Positions 1 to 10,761 of a stretch of DNA of 64,000 bases are shown here, piece by piece. The stretch comes from Przewalskia tangutica. Lineage: Eukaryota; Streptophyta; Magnoliopsida; Solanales; Solanaceae. The stretch spans positions 151,139-215,138 of the forward strand of contig JAQGDG010000263.1 of NCBI GenBank assembly GCA_029844215.1. Direction: 5' to 3'. The notes beneath the pieces were generated by a model that searched no databases, was not told where the DNA came from, and saw nothing but the letters and a program-made list of their open reading frames with translations. Each line of letters starts with the position of its first letter. Position 1 is the first letter of the stretch. The position numbers were made by a program, and so were the translations under genes.

Positions 1-2302
1 TTGTAATTGGAAATTACATGTTGTAGGAATATATAGTTGAAGTATACTATATATAGAACTGAACATTATAATTGTGCGGCAATGTCTTTTGACTTAAGCT
101 GAATAATACTTACAGCGATGTCTTGCGACTTAAGCTGAATTTAAATAAGAGAAGCGAGCTGTAATTACATAGGGTGTATTCTGATGAACTTGTAGCATTC
201 TTGTGTAGTAGAATTGTACGTCGGTCGGGCGTGTTAACCCACTGGTTGGCTTGGTAGCGGCCTCGATAGAGGAGGAGTTTCTGTTGTTGCGGGAGAGTCT
301 TTGCCGAATTTTACGTAGAATATTCTCGTCGGGATCTAAAGGTATTAATAGGCGCTTTGTGGCCTCTATGGGTGGTAGTACTACGTGTGGGTGATCCACT
401 TGGCTTAAGGAAGTAGCGGCGGTTTGAGGTACTTGGGCGTTTTGCTATTAGTCGACAATCGTCGCGAGGTATGTGAACCTCTTCCTATCTCTTCTAGCGT
501 GATATGTGTGAACTATGTAGTGCGGTGAGCGTACATGTGCTAAATGTATTTGATTGGTTTAAAACATAAAGTGTTATAAAGGCTTTATGGGAAGTCGGTT
601 ATAACGACTTTATGTGGATAAGCAAATACTTTGTGGTTTCTAAAGGTAAGCGATTTGAATAATAAGCGGCTTGATATGTGTTAATAAAGAACTTGAAGTA
701 TTTCAAAGATTTATGAATCGTTTTGAAAGAATGAATAGTACTTGGGTTTTGAAAGCTTAAGAGTTATACTAGCTTTATGGAAAGTTAGGTATAACGGCTT
801 AAGAATGTTTCTTGATTTGAATCGAATGTGTATCGACAAACCAACTGCGGCGTTAATAAAGGAAAATGTATTGACTAATGAAGTATTATTAAAACCATTA
901 GAAACCTCCATCTTCATAGAATCTCAGATGAGACAAAATGATATTACATTTCTAGATCATGGTGCTTAATAAGATTGATTATAAACAAGAATAACTACTC
1001 ACATATAAGACATATGTTTCTCAAAAGCGTTTAAAGGAGAATTATGTTTTAAAGGACTAAAACTATGAGCTCTGAAACCTTTTTCTAAAATGAGAAACTT
1101 GAGCATTGAAATTAGGCAAACTTGAGCGTTTGGAAAATAAGGTTGTTACTTGATTTTTACAAAGGAAAGCATTTTGGTTTACTTAACAATGTTAGTCACT
1201 CAAATTTTATACTACGGTATCGGGTGACCTTTGTAAAGAAATGGATCTTAAAAGGAATTTAATGGGCGTAGTACTTTAAGGTTAAAAATCGGACTTTGAT
1301 ATAAAATGAAAGTACCTTGAGTCGTGTGTAACTTGCTTATACTTGTTGTTATGAAACTTGACCATGTTACGTGTGATAGCCTTGTTGTGTAAATCTTGTG
1401 TTCTGCTCGACTAGGTTCGTCCAGGAATGTATATCACTTGACTCTGGGTCATCAGGAATGTATATCAACGATTCTAGGTTCATCAGGAATGTATTTCACT
1501 CGACTCTAGGTTCATCAGAATGTGTTTAAACGATTAGGTTCATCAGAATGTATTTTACTTGAGGGCCGGTTCATCAGGAATGTATTTCACTTGAGGGCCA
1601 GGTTCATCAGAATGTATTTCACTTGACTCTGGGTTCATCAGAATGTATTCCACCCTTTTCTATATTGGGTCCATAAGATGGGCGAGACACATTATCGTAT
1701 CACATGATTTGTACCTAGGCTGGCGGTGAGGAAGGAGTTCCACGGGCGTGAGGATGACTTTTAGGGCGTGAGTCACGACTTGACATATTTGCTCTTATGT
1801 TGTGGCGTAGTTTGGTTATCATATATGTCTCTGCTTTATAGACTATTATGATTTCATTTCTGATATTTTCTGATTTCACATACTTGGTACTGTTATCTTG
1901 ACCTCGCCCGAGGCTGCGTTAAATCTGCATGAGTAAAAGATGCGTCATTGTCGATCCAGCTTATAGGATCACATTTGGCGTGTTGGGAAGCTCAGTTCCT
2001 TGAGGCTTATCTTTTGGTATGTTACCACAGTGCATGGAGATTCTTATACATTGGGGTATGGCGGGGCACTGTCCGTCATAGGTTGTAAAAATCTTAAGTG
2101 CATGCCTTTGTTGTGGCGGGGTTTGTAAAAAGGATAAGCGTTCGGGTATTTTATGTATATATGATGAAAAAGCTGTTTTGGTTGACTGTTTATTTATCTT
2201 TTCTCTTAATTCATATTCATGTTTTTATTTCGCTGATTTTCTCGATGTTGTATCACTAGGGTGCGGGGTAAGGCACGATCCGGGCCGGGTTGGGTCGTGA
2301 CA
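1..2302 (+). mobile_element. E1 5' LTR, 3' part (A-type Ty3/gypsy LTR)
   Basis: This is the downstream 2.3 kb of an A-type LTR; base 1 matches position 5433 in the 3' LTR of the same element, so about 890 bp lie outside the window. It ends in gtcgtgaca directly before a tRNA-iMet primer site, which makes it the 5' LTR. The two LTRs of E1 read almost alike over long AT-rich stretches, with small indels in GC-rich parts, which points to a fairly recent insertion. It holds one conserved core block (about 890-975), two GTTATA/TATAAC hairpin modules and a minisatellite. No coding function is seen. Confidence 0.88.
1404..1654 (+). repeat. LTR minisatellite, about 31-bp unit (E1 5' LTR)
   Basis: About eight degenerate units of about 31 bp run head to tail, each with the shape ggttcatcaggaatgta followed by tttcacttgactct. 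Units differ by single bases and short indels. The array lies about 0.65-0.9 kb before the LTR end, the same place as in the other A-type LTRs. Confidence 0.9.
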
Positions 2303-2306
2303 AAAG

Positions 2307-2318
2307 TGGTATCGAAGC
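2307..2318 (+). promoter_or_regulatory. Primer-binding site, tRNA-iMet type (E1)
   Basis: The bases tggtatcgaagc begin five bases after the LTR end. They match the plant initiator-Met primer site TGGTATCAGAGC apart from a small change at the CAG. The site primes minus-strand DNA synthesis. Confidence 0.85.
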
Positions 2319-2509
2319 GATTAGTCCTCGGAAAGTGTCTGACCGTGTCTAGTAGAGTCTTGATTATCGGTGTGTTGTGCACCACATCTATGTCGAGGAG
2401 GCTATAGGACATTTAGGATTGGTTTCCATTCTTCTCGTTACGAGATCGTGCCACTGAAAGGCGTGTGATAAGTTGGGCCCCTACAGCGTATCCATTTTCT
2501 TTTACGATT

Positions 2510-3701
2510 ATGCCTCGCGTAAAACCTTGAGCCCAGTGGGCAAAGCGATCGAGGAGGCTGTTAGTGAGATCTGAGAGAATGCAGCGCGAGCGGTCGATAC
2601 GAGCGATGCCAAGCGGGTTTCGCGGCCGCCCGGCGCAGCGAGTTTAGAAGCGCGGCGATGGCTGCGAGACTCTGATACGAGCCTCGATCCACGGCTGGGC
2701 CGATGAGATAAGTACAAGGAGATGGCCCGATTCTTGGCGAGTCGTGGCGAGATATGAGAGATAAGTGAATCACGGCCGTTCCGGCCATAGCACCGTAGTT
2801 CACCCCGGCGGACGGTTTGAGGCTCGTGATTTCTGAGTTGTAGCCCTCCGGTGTTACATGGATCGAGGCGAGGCGACCCTCGGGAGTTTATCAAGCGGCT
2901 ACGGCGGATCGTAAAGTGATCGAGCCTCGAGCGAGTCGGTGGTATTGAGTTGCGTCCAGTGCGTGATCTGCGATTGGTAGTTTGATTCGTGGGAGCTGTC
3001 GGGAAGAGCATGCACTTCCAGATTTGGGGCGAGTTCTCGAGGCATTTCTTGCACATTTCTTGCCTCGCGAGATGAGAGGGCTCGGTGACAATTTTTAGCG
3101 TTGAGCGGGGCGGGCGGGCGGTTAGAAGTACAATGTGGAGTTCGACTCATTAGCTCGGTATGTTCCAGCGTAGTAGCGGATATGGAGGGCAGTACGCTAC
3201 GTCACGGTGGGCGATTACTTAGCGAGAGGCTTATGCGGGTGTAGCTCTTGGCCGGGCATGGACATTGCCGCGTGCAACTTCGTGCACTAGGATGTGAGGC
3301 ACGGAGAGGTCGGCGGAATGGCGAGATCGGCGAAGAGGGCGAGCAGCGAGGTCGCTTTGGTAACTTTAGGCGGACGCCTCGTGGCCGATCTAGTTATGTA
3401 CCTCCGCGATGCAGTGGTCCCCTCGATCTTGGGGCGTCGAGTATTGAGGCTGGTGAGCTCGGGGCTTAGTTCCGCGGTATCGTGAGTGCTAGCGGCGGGA
3501 TTCATGTCCCCCTCGGTGTGTGCGATGTGGCAAACATCATCCGAGGAATGTCGTCTTTTTCACGGTGCTTGTTTCACTGCGGCCGTCGAGCCGTGTGACG
3601 AAGGCGTGCTTATAGGAGAGTGCGGCGGCTTAGCGCGACCTGCGGATCGATGGCGGAGTTCGCCGCCTACTGATTATGCGCCTGCGAGGACTTATGATTA
3701 G
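2510..3701 (+). pseudogene. gag: gag-like gene of E1, frameshifted
   Basis: This is a Ty3/gypsy capsid and nucleocapsid gene. It starts at ATGCCTCGCGTAAAACC, which matches the MPPRKATRAQKGK-like start of the other copies, about 190 bp after the primer site. The capsid part is scattered over several frames and reads through stops. A CCHC-type zinc-knuckle region is visible near 3520-3600 (C-x2-W-type start, then ECRLFHGACF), and the last open frame (3486-3701) ends in ARTYD and a TAG stop. The same stop context closes gag in E3, E4, E8 and E11. No protease or reverse transcriptase follows. The broken frame means this copy cannot make Gag as read here, though some frameshifts may be sequencing errors. 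Confidence 0.75.
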
Positions 3702-4530
3702 AGTGGGCGGTAGCCAGTATATCATAACCATCTAGAGTTTTGTTTGTTATGATAATGTGTTAAGTGTTATGTTCGGATAGCTTGGTGCTAAAATGTGATT
3801 TAGAAACATGCTTAGTGAAAGGTAAGCACAGGGTGAGAAAATGATGAACCTTAGAATATTACGGTTGAGACCTTAGATGTAAGGCGTCTTGAGTACAAGA
3901 TTTTGCAGTGATCCTTGTCGAGTGCATTTTATGCCTAGAATGTATTGTGTGATAAGTCCACAGGTTGGCTAAATGAAAGTGGTAGCTTTCATGATGTGTT
4001 TTAACAAGATTGTTCGTGTCGAGAAGCGAGTTGGCGCGATGGTGGGTCGGGTTGGGGCCGTGTTGCGGGCGACCAGCGTCCGTTCGAGGAAAGGTCGGCT
4101 GCAGGTGGTCGCCGGTGGCGGTCACAAGGTGCTAGGCCCAGTTTAGATGACCATCTTATGAGTTCGTGGATCGTTCGACGAGAATCGATTCGTGAAGGCG
4201 AGTGGCCTTAGAGGAAATCGAGGTTAGTAAGATGACCAAGTTTGGAGTAGTGACTCGAGGGTTGGAAAGCGAAGCGTTGGTGAAGTGTGGTGCGTATCTT
4301 GGGAAGAGTTGAGTGTTCAAGCGAGTGCGACGAGGTAGGGAGAAGTGAGCGAGTGTGATCGTTTCTTTTGTGATAACGGTGATTCCTCGTGGACTTGGGA
4401 TTTCGTATTTTGTGCATTTGTTATTTCATGGCGGTGTGGCATGATTGTTTTTAAATGCGTATAGCGGTGAAGACTCTCTTTGGCGCATGTTTGTGTCGAG
4501 ACTTGAGAAGGAACATTCGGGGCGAATGTT
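3702..4530 (+). other. Post-gag non-coding region of E1
   Basis: Between the gag stop and the polypurine tract there are about 830 bp without a recognisable gene. The region is shared, in the same order, with E4 (18310-19254), E8 (50099-50829) and E11 (59774-60739). A GC-rich block near 4030-4130 corresponds to 18790-18900 in E4. I see no protease, reverse transcriptase, RNase H or catalytic integrase motif. It may be a 3' untranslated region or a worn pol remnant. Confidence 0.7.
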
Positions 4531-4542
4531 TCTAAGGAAAAA
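4531..4542 (+). promoter_or_regulatory. Polypurine tract of E1
   Basis: The bases tctaaggaaaaa lie directly before the TG that opens the 3' LTR. This is the expected place of the plus-strand primer, and the other elements have a similar purine run there on their own strand. Confidence 0.7.
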
Positions 4543-4746
4543 TGTTATACCGTATTTTGGTATATGCGTGAGGGCGTGCGTAGAAAATTTGAGCCTTAAG
4601 TTAGGCAAGTTTGAAATTTGTACACAACACCCGATTAGAGTCGTTTTTCGGAAAGCGTTTCCATGACTTTTGTTGGGAAAATTCGGCTATGTCATTTATA
4701 ATTTTTGCGGATTTTTCAGAGGCGAAACATTGTGGACCAGCGGGAG

Positions 4747-4762
4747 GGTGACATGTGTCACC
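4747..4762. promoter_or_regulatory. U3 imperfect palindrome GGTGACATGTGTCACC
   Basis: This is a 16-bp near-perfect inverted repeat about 200 bp from the LTR start. Versions of it stand at the same distance in almost all LTRs here, including C-type ones. The constancy suggests a protein-binding site in U3; no factor can be named from the sequence. Confidence 0.6.
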
Positions 4763-4928
4763 TCGCATTGGAACAAATGGGGCGGCAATGGTGGGCGAAA
4801 AGAGGGCTTTAGTTGGTAGGATATTTTTGTGCAAGTTGTGTGGTAGATGGATAAGGTACACATGGTGGAAATCTAACCTACACTTGCACCACTGTCTTCA
4901 TCTTGGCCGTTGGTTGGCCATGGCTTGA

Positions 4929-4937
4929 CTATAAATA
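4929..4937 (+). promoter_or_regulatory. LTR TATA box (E1 3' LTR)
   Basis: ctataaata lies 386 bp from the LTR start. Nearly every other A-type LTR here has the same word at 379-401 bp, so it is the likely core promoter, with transcription expected to begin about 30 bp downstream. Confidence 0.75.
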
Positions 4938-6831
4938 CCACTAGCTTGAAGAGTTCTTCGTCCAAAAATGTGCCTAAGTCTTGAAATCTCCTCCTCTCCT
5001 TGTAGTAGTCGTCACCACACCTCCCCCTTTGAGAAGGCCGCGGCGAAAGTATCCCCACTCCTAGTGGTGCTAGCCAGTGGGGTACCCACACAGCCTAGTT
5101 GTTTTCATATAATACCCCCTTTGTGGTATAGAAATACTCTCTAGTATTGTTATAATGTCCAAAATAATTTAGCCCAAATACCTTGTTGTACTTTCCAAGG
5201 TTATACTTATCTGGCTTGGAAAATACTATTATACTTTCCTTTAGCCACTATGAAACCACTAAGGAAAAATCTTCACCGTAGTTGAAGTATTAAGTAGAAG
5301 TTGTGTAGACAACTTCTAAGGGTTTCTTGGAGGCGTTTTGGGCCGCGGAGTAGGAGCTAAACCTTGTTCGAGAGCGACATATAAACTCGGATAATTTTGG
5401 GCTTATCGAGGTAAACATTCTTGACCTTACATTTGTAATTGGAAATTACATGTTGTAGGAATATATAGTTGAAGTATACTATATATAGAACTGAACATTA
5501 TAATTGTGCGGCAATGTCTTTTGACTTAAGCACGAATAATACTTACAGCAATGTCTTGCGACTTAAGCTGAATTTAAATAAGAGCGAGCGTAATTACATG
5601 GGTGTATTCTGATGAACTTGTGTAGCATTCTTTGTGTAGTAGAATTGTACGTCCGGTCGGGCGTGTTAACCCCACAGTTGGCTTGGTAGCGGCCTCGATA
5701 GAGGAGGAGTTTCTGTTTGTTGCGGGAGAGTCTTCTTGAATTTTACGTAGAATATTCTCGTCGGGATCTAAAGGTATTAATAGGCGCTTTGTGGCCTCTA
5801 TAGGTGGTAGTACTACGTGTGGAGTGATCCTTGGCTTAGGAGTAGCCGCGGTTTGAAGGTACTTGGGCGTTTTGCTATTAGTCGACAATCGTCGAGGTAT
5901 GTGAACCTCTTCCTATCTCTTCTAGCATGATATGTGTGAACTATGTAGTGCGGTGAGCGTCATGTGCTAAATGTATTTGATTGGTTTAAAACATAAAGTG
6001 TTATAAAGGCTTTATGGGAAGTCGGTTATAACGACTTTATGTGGATAAGCAAATACTTTGTGGTTTCTAAAAGGTAAGCGATTTGAATAATAAGCGGCTT
6101 GATATGTGTTAATAAAGAACTTGAAGTATTTCAAAGATTTATGAATCGTTTTGAAAGAATGAATAGTACTTGGGTTTTGAAAGCTTAAGAGTTATACTAG
6201 CTTTATGGAAAGTTAGGTATAACGGCTTAGAATGTTTCTTGATTTGAATCGGAATGTGTATCGACAAACCAACTGCGGCGTTAATAAAAGGAAAATGTAT
6301 TGACTAATGAAGTATTATTAAAACCGGTAGAAACCTCATCTGCATAGAAGCTAAGATGAGACAAAATGATATTACATTTCCTAGATCATGGTGCTTAATA
6401 AGATTGATTATAAACAAGAATAACCTACTCACATATAAGACATATGTTTCTCAAAGCGTTTAAAGGAGAATTATGTTTTAAAGGACTAAAACTATGAGCT
6501 CTGAAACCTTTTTCTAAAATGAGAAACTTGAGCATTGAAATTAGGCAAACTTAAGCGTTTGGAAAATAAGGTTGTTACTTGATTTTTACAAAGGAAAGCA
6601 TTTTGGTTTACTTAACAATGTTAGTCACTCAAATTTTATACTACAGTGTCGGGTGACCTTTGTAAAGAAATGGATCTTAAAAGGAATTTAATGGGCGTAG
6701 TACTTTAAGGTTAAAAATCGGACTTTGATATAAAATGAAAGTACCTTGAGTCGTGTGTAACTTGCTTATACTTGTTGTTATGAAACTTGACCATGTTACG
6801 TGTGATAGCCTTGTTGTGTAAATCTTGTGTT

Positions 6832-7080
6832 CTACTCGACTCTAGGTTCATCGGGAATGTATATCACTTGACTCTGGGTCATCAGGAATGTATATCACTT
6901 GATTCTGGTTCATCCAGAATGTATTTCACTCGACTAGGTTCATCCAGAATGTGTTTAAACGATTAGGTTCATCAGAATGTATTTACTTGAGGCCAGGTTC
7001 GTCAGAATGTATTTCACTTGAGGGCCGGTTCGTCAGGAATGTATTTCACTTGACTCTAGGTTCATCAGGAATGTATTCCA
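6832..7080 (+). repeat. LTR minisatellite, about 31-bp unit (E1 3' LTR)
   Basis: This is the counterpart of the array in the 5' LTR, with about eight units built on ggttcatcaggaatgta. Some units lack a few bases, so the two LTRs differ here more than in flanking AT-rich sequence. Confidence 0.9.
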
Positions 7081-7730
7081 CCCTTTTCTATATTGGGTCC
7101 ATAAGATGGGCGAGACACATTATCGTATCACATGATTTGTACCTAGGCTGCAGCGGTGAGGAAGGAGTTCCACGGGCATGAGGATGACTTTTAGGCGTGA
7201 GTCACGACTTGACATATTTGCTCTTATGTTGTGAGCGTAGTTTGGTTATCATATATGTCTCTGCTTTATAGACTATTATGATTTCATTTCTGATATTTCT
7301 GATTTCACATACTTGGTACTGTTATGCTTGACCTCGCCCGAGTGCGTTAAATCTGCGAGTAAAAGTACGTCATTGTCGATCCGACTTATAGGATCACATT
7401 TAGTGTTGGGAAGCTCAGTTCCTTGAGGCTTATCTTTTGGTATGTTACCACAGTGCATGCAGATTCTTATACATTCGAGGGTATGGCGGGCCACTGTCCG
7501 TCATAGGCATTGTAAAAATCTTAAGTGCATGCTTTGTTGTGGCGGGGTTTGTAAAAGGATAAGCTGTTGGGTATTTTATGTATATATGATGAAGGCAAGC
7601 TGTTTTGGTTGACTGTTTATTTATCTTTTCTCTTAATTCATGTTCATGTTTTATTTAGCTGATTTTCTACGATGTTGTATCACTAGGGTGCCGGGGTAAG
7701 GCACGATCCACGGGCGGGTTGGTCGTGACA

Positions 7731-9404
7731 ATAATCAATCTTATTTAGCGACCGTGATCTAGGAAATGTAATATCATTTTGTCTCATCTTAGCTTACATG
7801 CGGATGGAGGTTTCTCTTTGGTTTTAATAATACTTTATTAGTCAATACATTTCCCTTTATTAAGCGGCTAACTTTGTGGTTTGTTCGATACTTATTCTCA
7901 TTTCGAAATCGGTAAAACATTATTCCTTTTACAAACCAAGTACTCATTACTCACGAATGAGGTTTCACACAAAAACTCATATTAATTTACTTAAGTCAAG
8001 TCTCTTATCTTTTAAGATCAAGTCTCTTAACTTCTAAAATTAATAAACCATTCTTTTATCTCTCTTAAGTCGTTATACCTAACTTCCCATAAAGCTAGTA
8101 TAACTCTTAAGATTTTAAAACCAAGTATTATTCTTCTTTCAAAAGGTTTCTTAATTCTTTTGAAATACTTGATTCTTATTATTGGGCTTAAGTCAAAATA
8201 CATTTGCGTATAACTACGTTCGATTAACACACGTCGTCTAAGTACTATATATATATTCTTTTAAAATATCATGCTCGAGAGGATATGAAGGATCACATAC
8301 CTCGCGACGATTATCGACTATTAGCAAAGCGCTCCGCGGCTATAACGGCTAGCCTCGTCCGCTTTCAAGTAGTACATGCTACTCGCGGATCAATCAACCT
8401 ATAAGGGTTATACAAGTCTATCAATGCCTAGACTACTCTTGTAGAAGATTAACACGATGTGATTCGATTCAAGTCTATTACGTAATATCCTTCTACACAG
8501 TTCAATTCTCTTACATGAATCTTATATTCATTTCTATACAACTACGGTATGTAATTTCCAATTCTGATAGAAGGATAGGATTATTTACCTCGGTAAGCCC
8601 AAAATTATCCAAGTTTAATGTCGATCTGAGCAGCGTTTAGCTCTATCAAGTGCTCCAACCGCTCCAAACAACCCTTAGAAGTTCTACGAAACTTCTTCTA
8701 ATACTTGACCAAGCGTGAAGATTTTCCTTAGGGTTTTGTTTAGTAGTGAAGGAAGTATAATGGTATTTACGGGCTTTTAGTATAGGGGTAACCTTGGAAT
8801 ACTACAAGGTATAAGGCTAAGGTATTTTGGTATAGTAACAATGCTTGGAAGTATTTCTACCAAGAGGGGGTAGTATTTTACGAGAACAACTAGGCAAGGG
8901 GGTGTACCCATAGGCGAAGCACTTCTCAAAGGGAGGCTTGGGCGAACCACTACTAAGGGAAGAACTTTCAAGACTTAGAAACTATTTTAGGATGAAGAAG
9001 TTCATCAACTAAGGGGTATTTATAGGACAACCGAGGGCGAGATCAAGCCAAGTGGTAGGCAAGTGTAGGGTGGATTTACCCGTGTGTACCTTATCCATCT
9101 ACCACACCACTATCACAAATATCTACTAACCCAAGACCCGATTAGGTCCACTAGCGCCCATCTGGCGTCGATGTGAAGGTGACACATGTCACCCTCCCGT
9201 TAGTCCAAAATGTTTCATCTCTCGGAAAAATCCATAAAATTAGAAATGACATAGCCGTAATTTTCCCTTATGGAAGTCTTGTAAAGCGTTTAGTCGAAAA
9301 ATGATTTTTTACTTGTGAACAATAATTTTGGTCCTAGCCTAACTTAAGGCTCAAACTTTCTCGTCGTCCTCACGTACATACTGCAGAAAATACGAGGTAT
9401 AACA
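7731..9404 (-). mobile_element. LTR fragment, probably E2 3' LTR (first half, antisense)
   Basis: On the minus strand this is the first 1.7 kb of an A-type LTR, from ggtatt-type start at 9404 to the conserved core. It is cut at 7731 by the end of E1, and the rest lies left of the window. Its TATA box is at 9017-9025 and its palindrome near 9180. The middle part differs from the other E2 LTR at 10777-13101, so either the two LTRs have diverged by deletion or this is a recombinant element. Confidence 0.72.
9017..9025 (-). promoter_or_regulatory. LTR TATA box (E2 3' LTR)
   Basis: tatttatag on the plus strand reads ctataaata on the minus strand, 379 bp from the LTR start at 9404. Confidence 0.7.
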
Positions 9405-10573
9405 CGCCTCGGCGAGTAATGGCGAAGGGATGAAGACCGACAGAGACCCTGCGGCGACCCTACCATCGTGCGCTCACGGTGAACGGACTCTCGCATAATG
9501 ACCTGCGGCCACAAGTGTAGCAAGCTCCGAAGTAATACTACAACCTCACGAATGGAATCTACCACATCGAACACCTTTGAGCGGACCTCGATCGGTTAGC
9601 ACCCTTGCTACCACAAATCCGAAGTCACGGGCACGACACCCCGAATACTCTGGTTGTCTGAAAGCGATGTAGGAGTGCTCGAAATTGGTGGGGTGCAAAT
9701 CTAGGCTAGCTTGAGGCCGTCCACCAGGAAACTACCAAAAGATCCGGCCGTCTTGGCGCCTGCTGGCGATATCATCGACCGTCGATCTCTCGCTCGCCGC
9801 ATCCGAGTGCATGAGCTGCGTGCGGGTAATGTCCATACGGTGAAGAGCAACACACGCACAAGACTCGGCCATATAATCATCTAGCGGTGGCGTGGCGGTG
9901 CACCTGTCCTCCATATCTGCTACCAGCGCGGGGACATATCAAGCCAATCGAACTCAGCGTTGTACTCCTGGCGCCCTGCGTCTGTCTCGACAAAAACTTG
10001 TCGGCGTGCCCTCGCCATCTGCGGAGGAAGAAGTGAGTGAGAAAGCCTCGAGAACTTCGTCCCATCTTCTTTGGAAGTGCATACTCTCCCGGGAAAGCTC
10101 CGCGAATCAAACCAATCGGTGGTATCACTCGGCCCGATGCGAACCGAATCACGGACTCGGTCTCTGAAGCCTTGATCACCGCGTGATCCTCTATGGCGGC
10201 GGATGAACTCCTGCGGATCATCCTCGAGCCTCGACCCGTAGAACTGCAGCGGGCTCTGACTCGAGAAAATCCGTAGCCTCAGCTATGCGATCTCGGGTGA
10301 ACCACGCGTTCTTTGGGCCAGGCTAACTGCGTCCGGCCTATCCTCGTGCGGCCACAATCACGGCCGATAAGCGGGCCATCTCTTTGTACCCTAACTCCTC
10401 TGCCCGGTGTGGGGCGGGAGGTGCGGTGCGTGGTCTCTTTGGGGCGGCGGCGTCATGGAACTCGCCGTCTCAGGTATAGACTGGGCCTGAGCCATCGTGA
10501 CTCTCGGTGTCCTACTAGAAGCTCCCTCGGCTGCCTTGCCCTTCTGGGCCCGGGTTGCCTTACGTGGAGGAAT
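9405..10573 (-). pseudogene. gag: gag-like gene of E2, frameshifted and lacking its tail
   Basis: On the minus strand the gene runs from about 10573, where the usual ATG is altered and the sequence continues PPRKATRAQKGKAAEG, to near the LTR. Open pieces carry an N-terminal Pro/Gln-rich part (10391-10660), a capsid part with IKASETESV and a FLTHFFLRRW-like stretch (9877-10221), and MEDRCTATPPLDDYMAESCA (9732-9914). A knuckle-like cysteine region lies near 9500-9560. The 0.7-1 kb post-gag region found in related elements is missing, so the knuckle lies almost against the LTR; this is best read as an internal deletion. Start-codon loss, frameshifts and deletion make it non-functional. Confidence 0.72.
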
Positions 10574-10761
10574 AACTATTCTGAGAAAAGAATCGTTAGA
10601 GGTCCGACTTATAACCGGCTCTACAGGCACGATCTCGAGAATGAGAAGAATGGAAACCAATCCTAAATATCCTATAGCCTCACGATTATTGGTGTGGTGC
10701 GCGACACAGATAATCGAACTCTGAGGATACGATGCATGTAGACACTTTCAGAGGATTAAGC

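Larger units (their letters stand above)
4543..7730 (+). mobile_element. E1 3' LTR (A-type, 3188 bp, complete)
   Basis: This full-length A-type LTR runs from tgttataccgtatttt to gtcgtgaca and is the reference copy for the family in this window. In order it holds: the LTR start; an imperfect palindrome at 4747-4762; a TATA box at 4929-4937; hairpin modules at 6000-6032 and 6191-6223; the conserved core near 6329-6398; a minisatellite at 6832-7080; and the LTR end. If the TATA box is used, about 2.8 kb of the LTR would be transcribed as R and U5. Directly after its end lies antisense LTR sequence of E2, so E1 inserted into E2. The left target site is outside the window. Confidence 0.92.

Noticed and set aside
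2307..2318. Possible tRNA gene pieces at primer sites and at 56066-56083
   Set aside because: Only the complement of the tRNA 3' end is present; no tRNA body or A and B boxes follow.
6000..6223. GTTATA/TATAAC modules as independent MITEs
   Set aside because: They occur at fixed places inside LTRs, twice per LTR, without target duplications and without copies outside LTRs.
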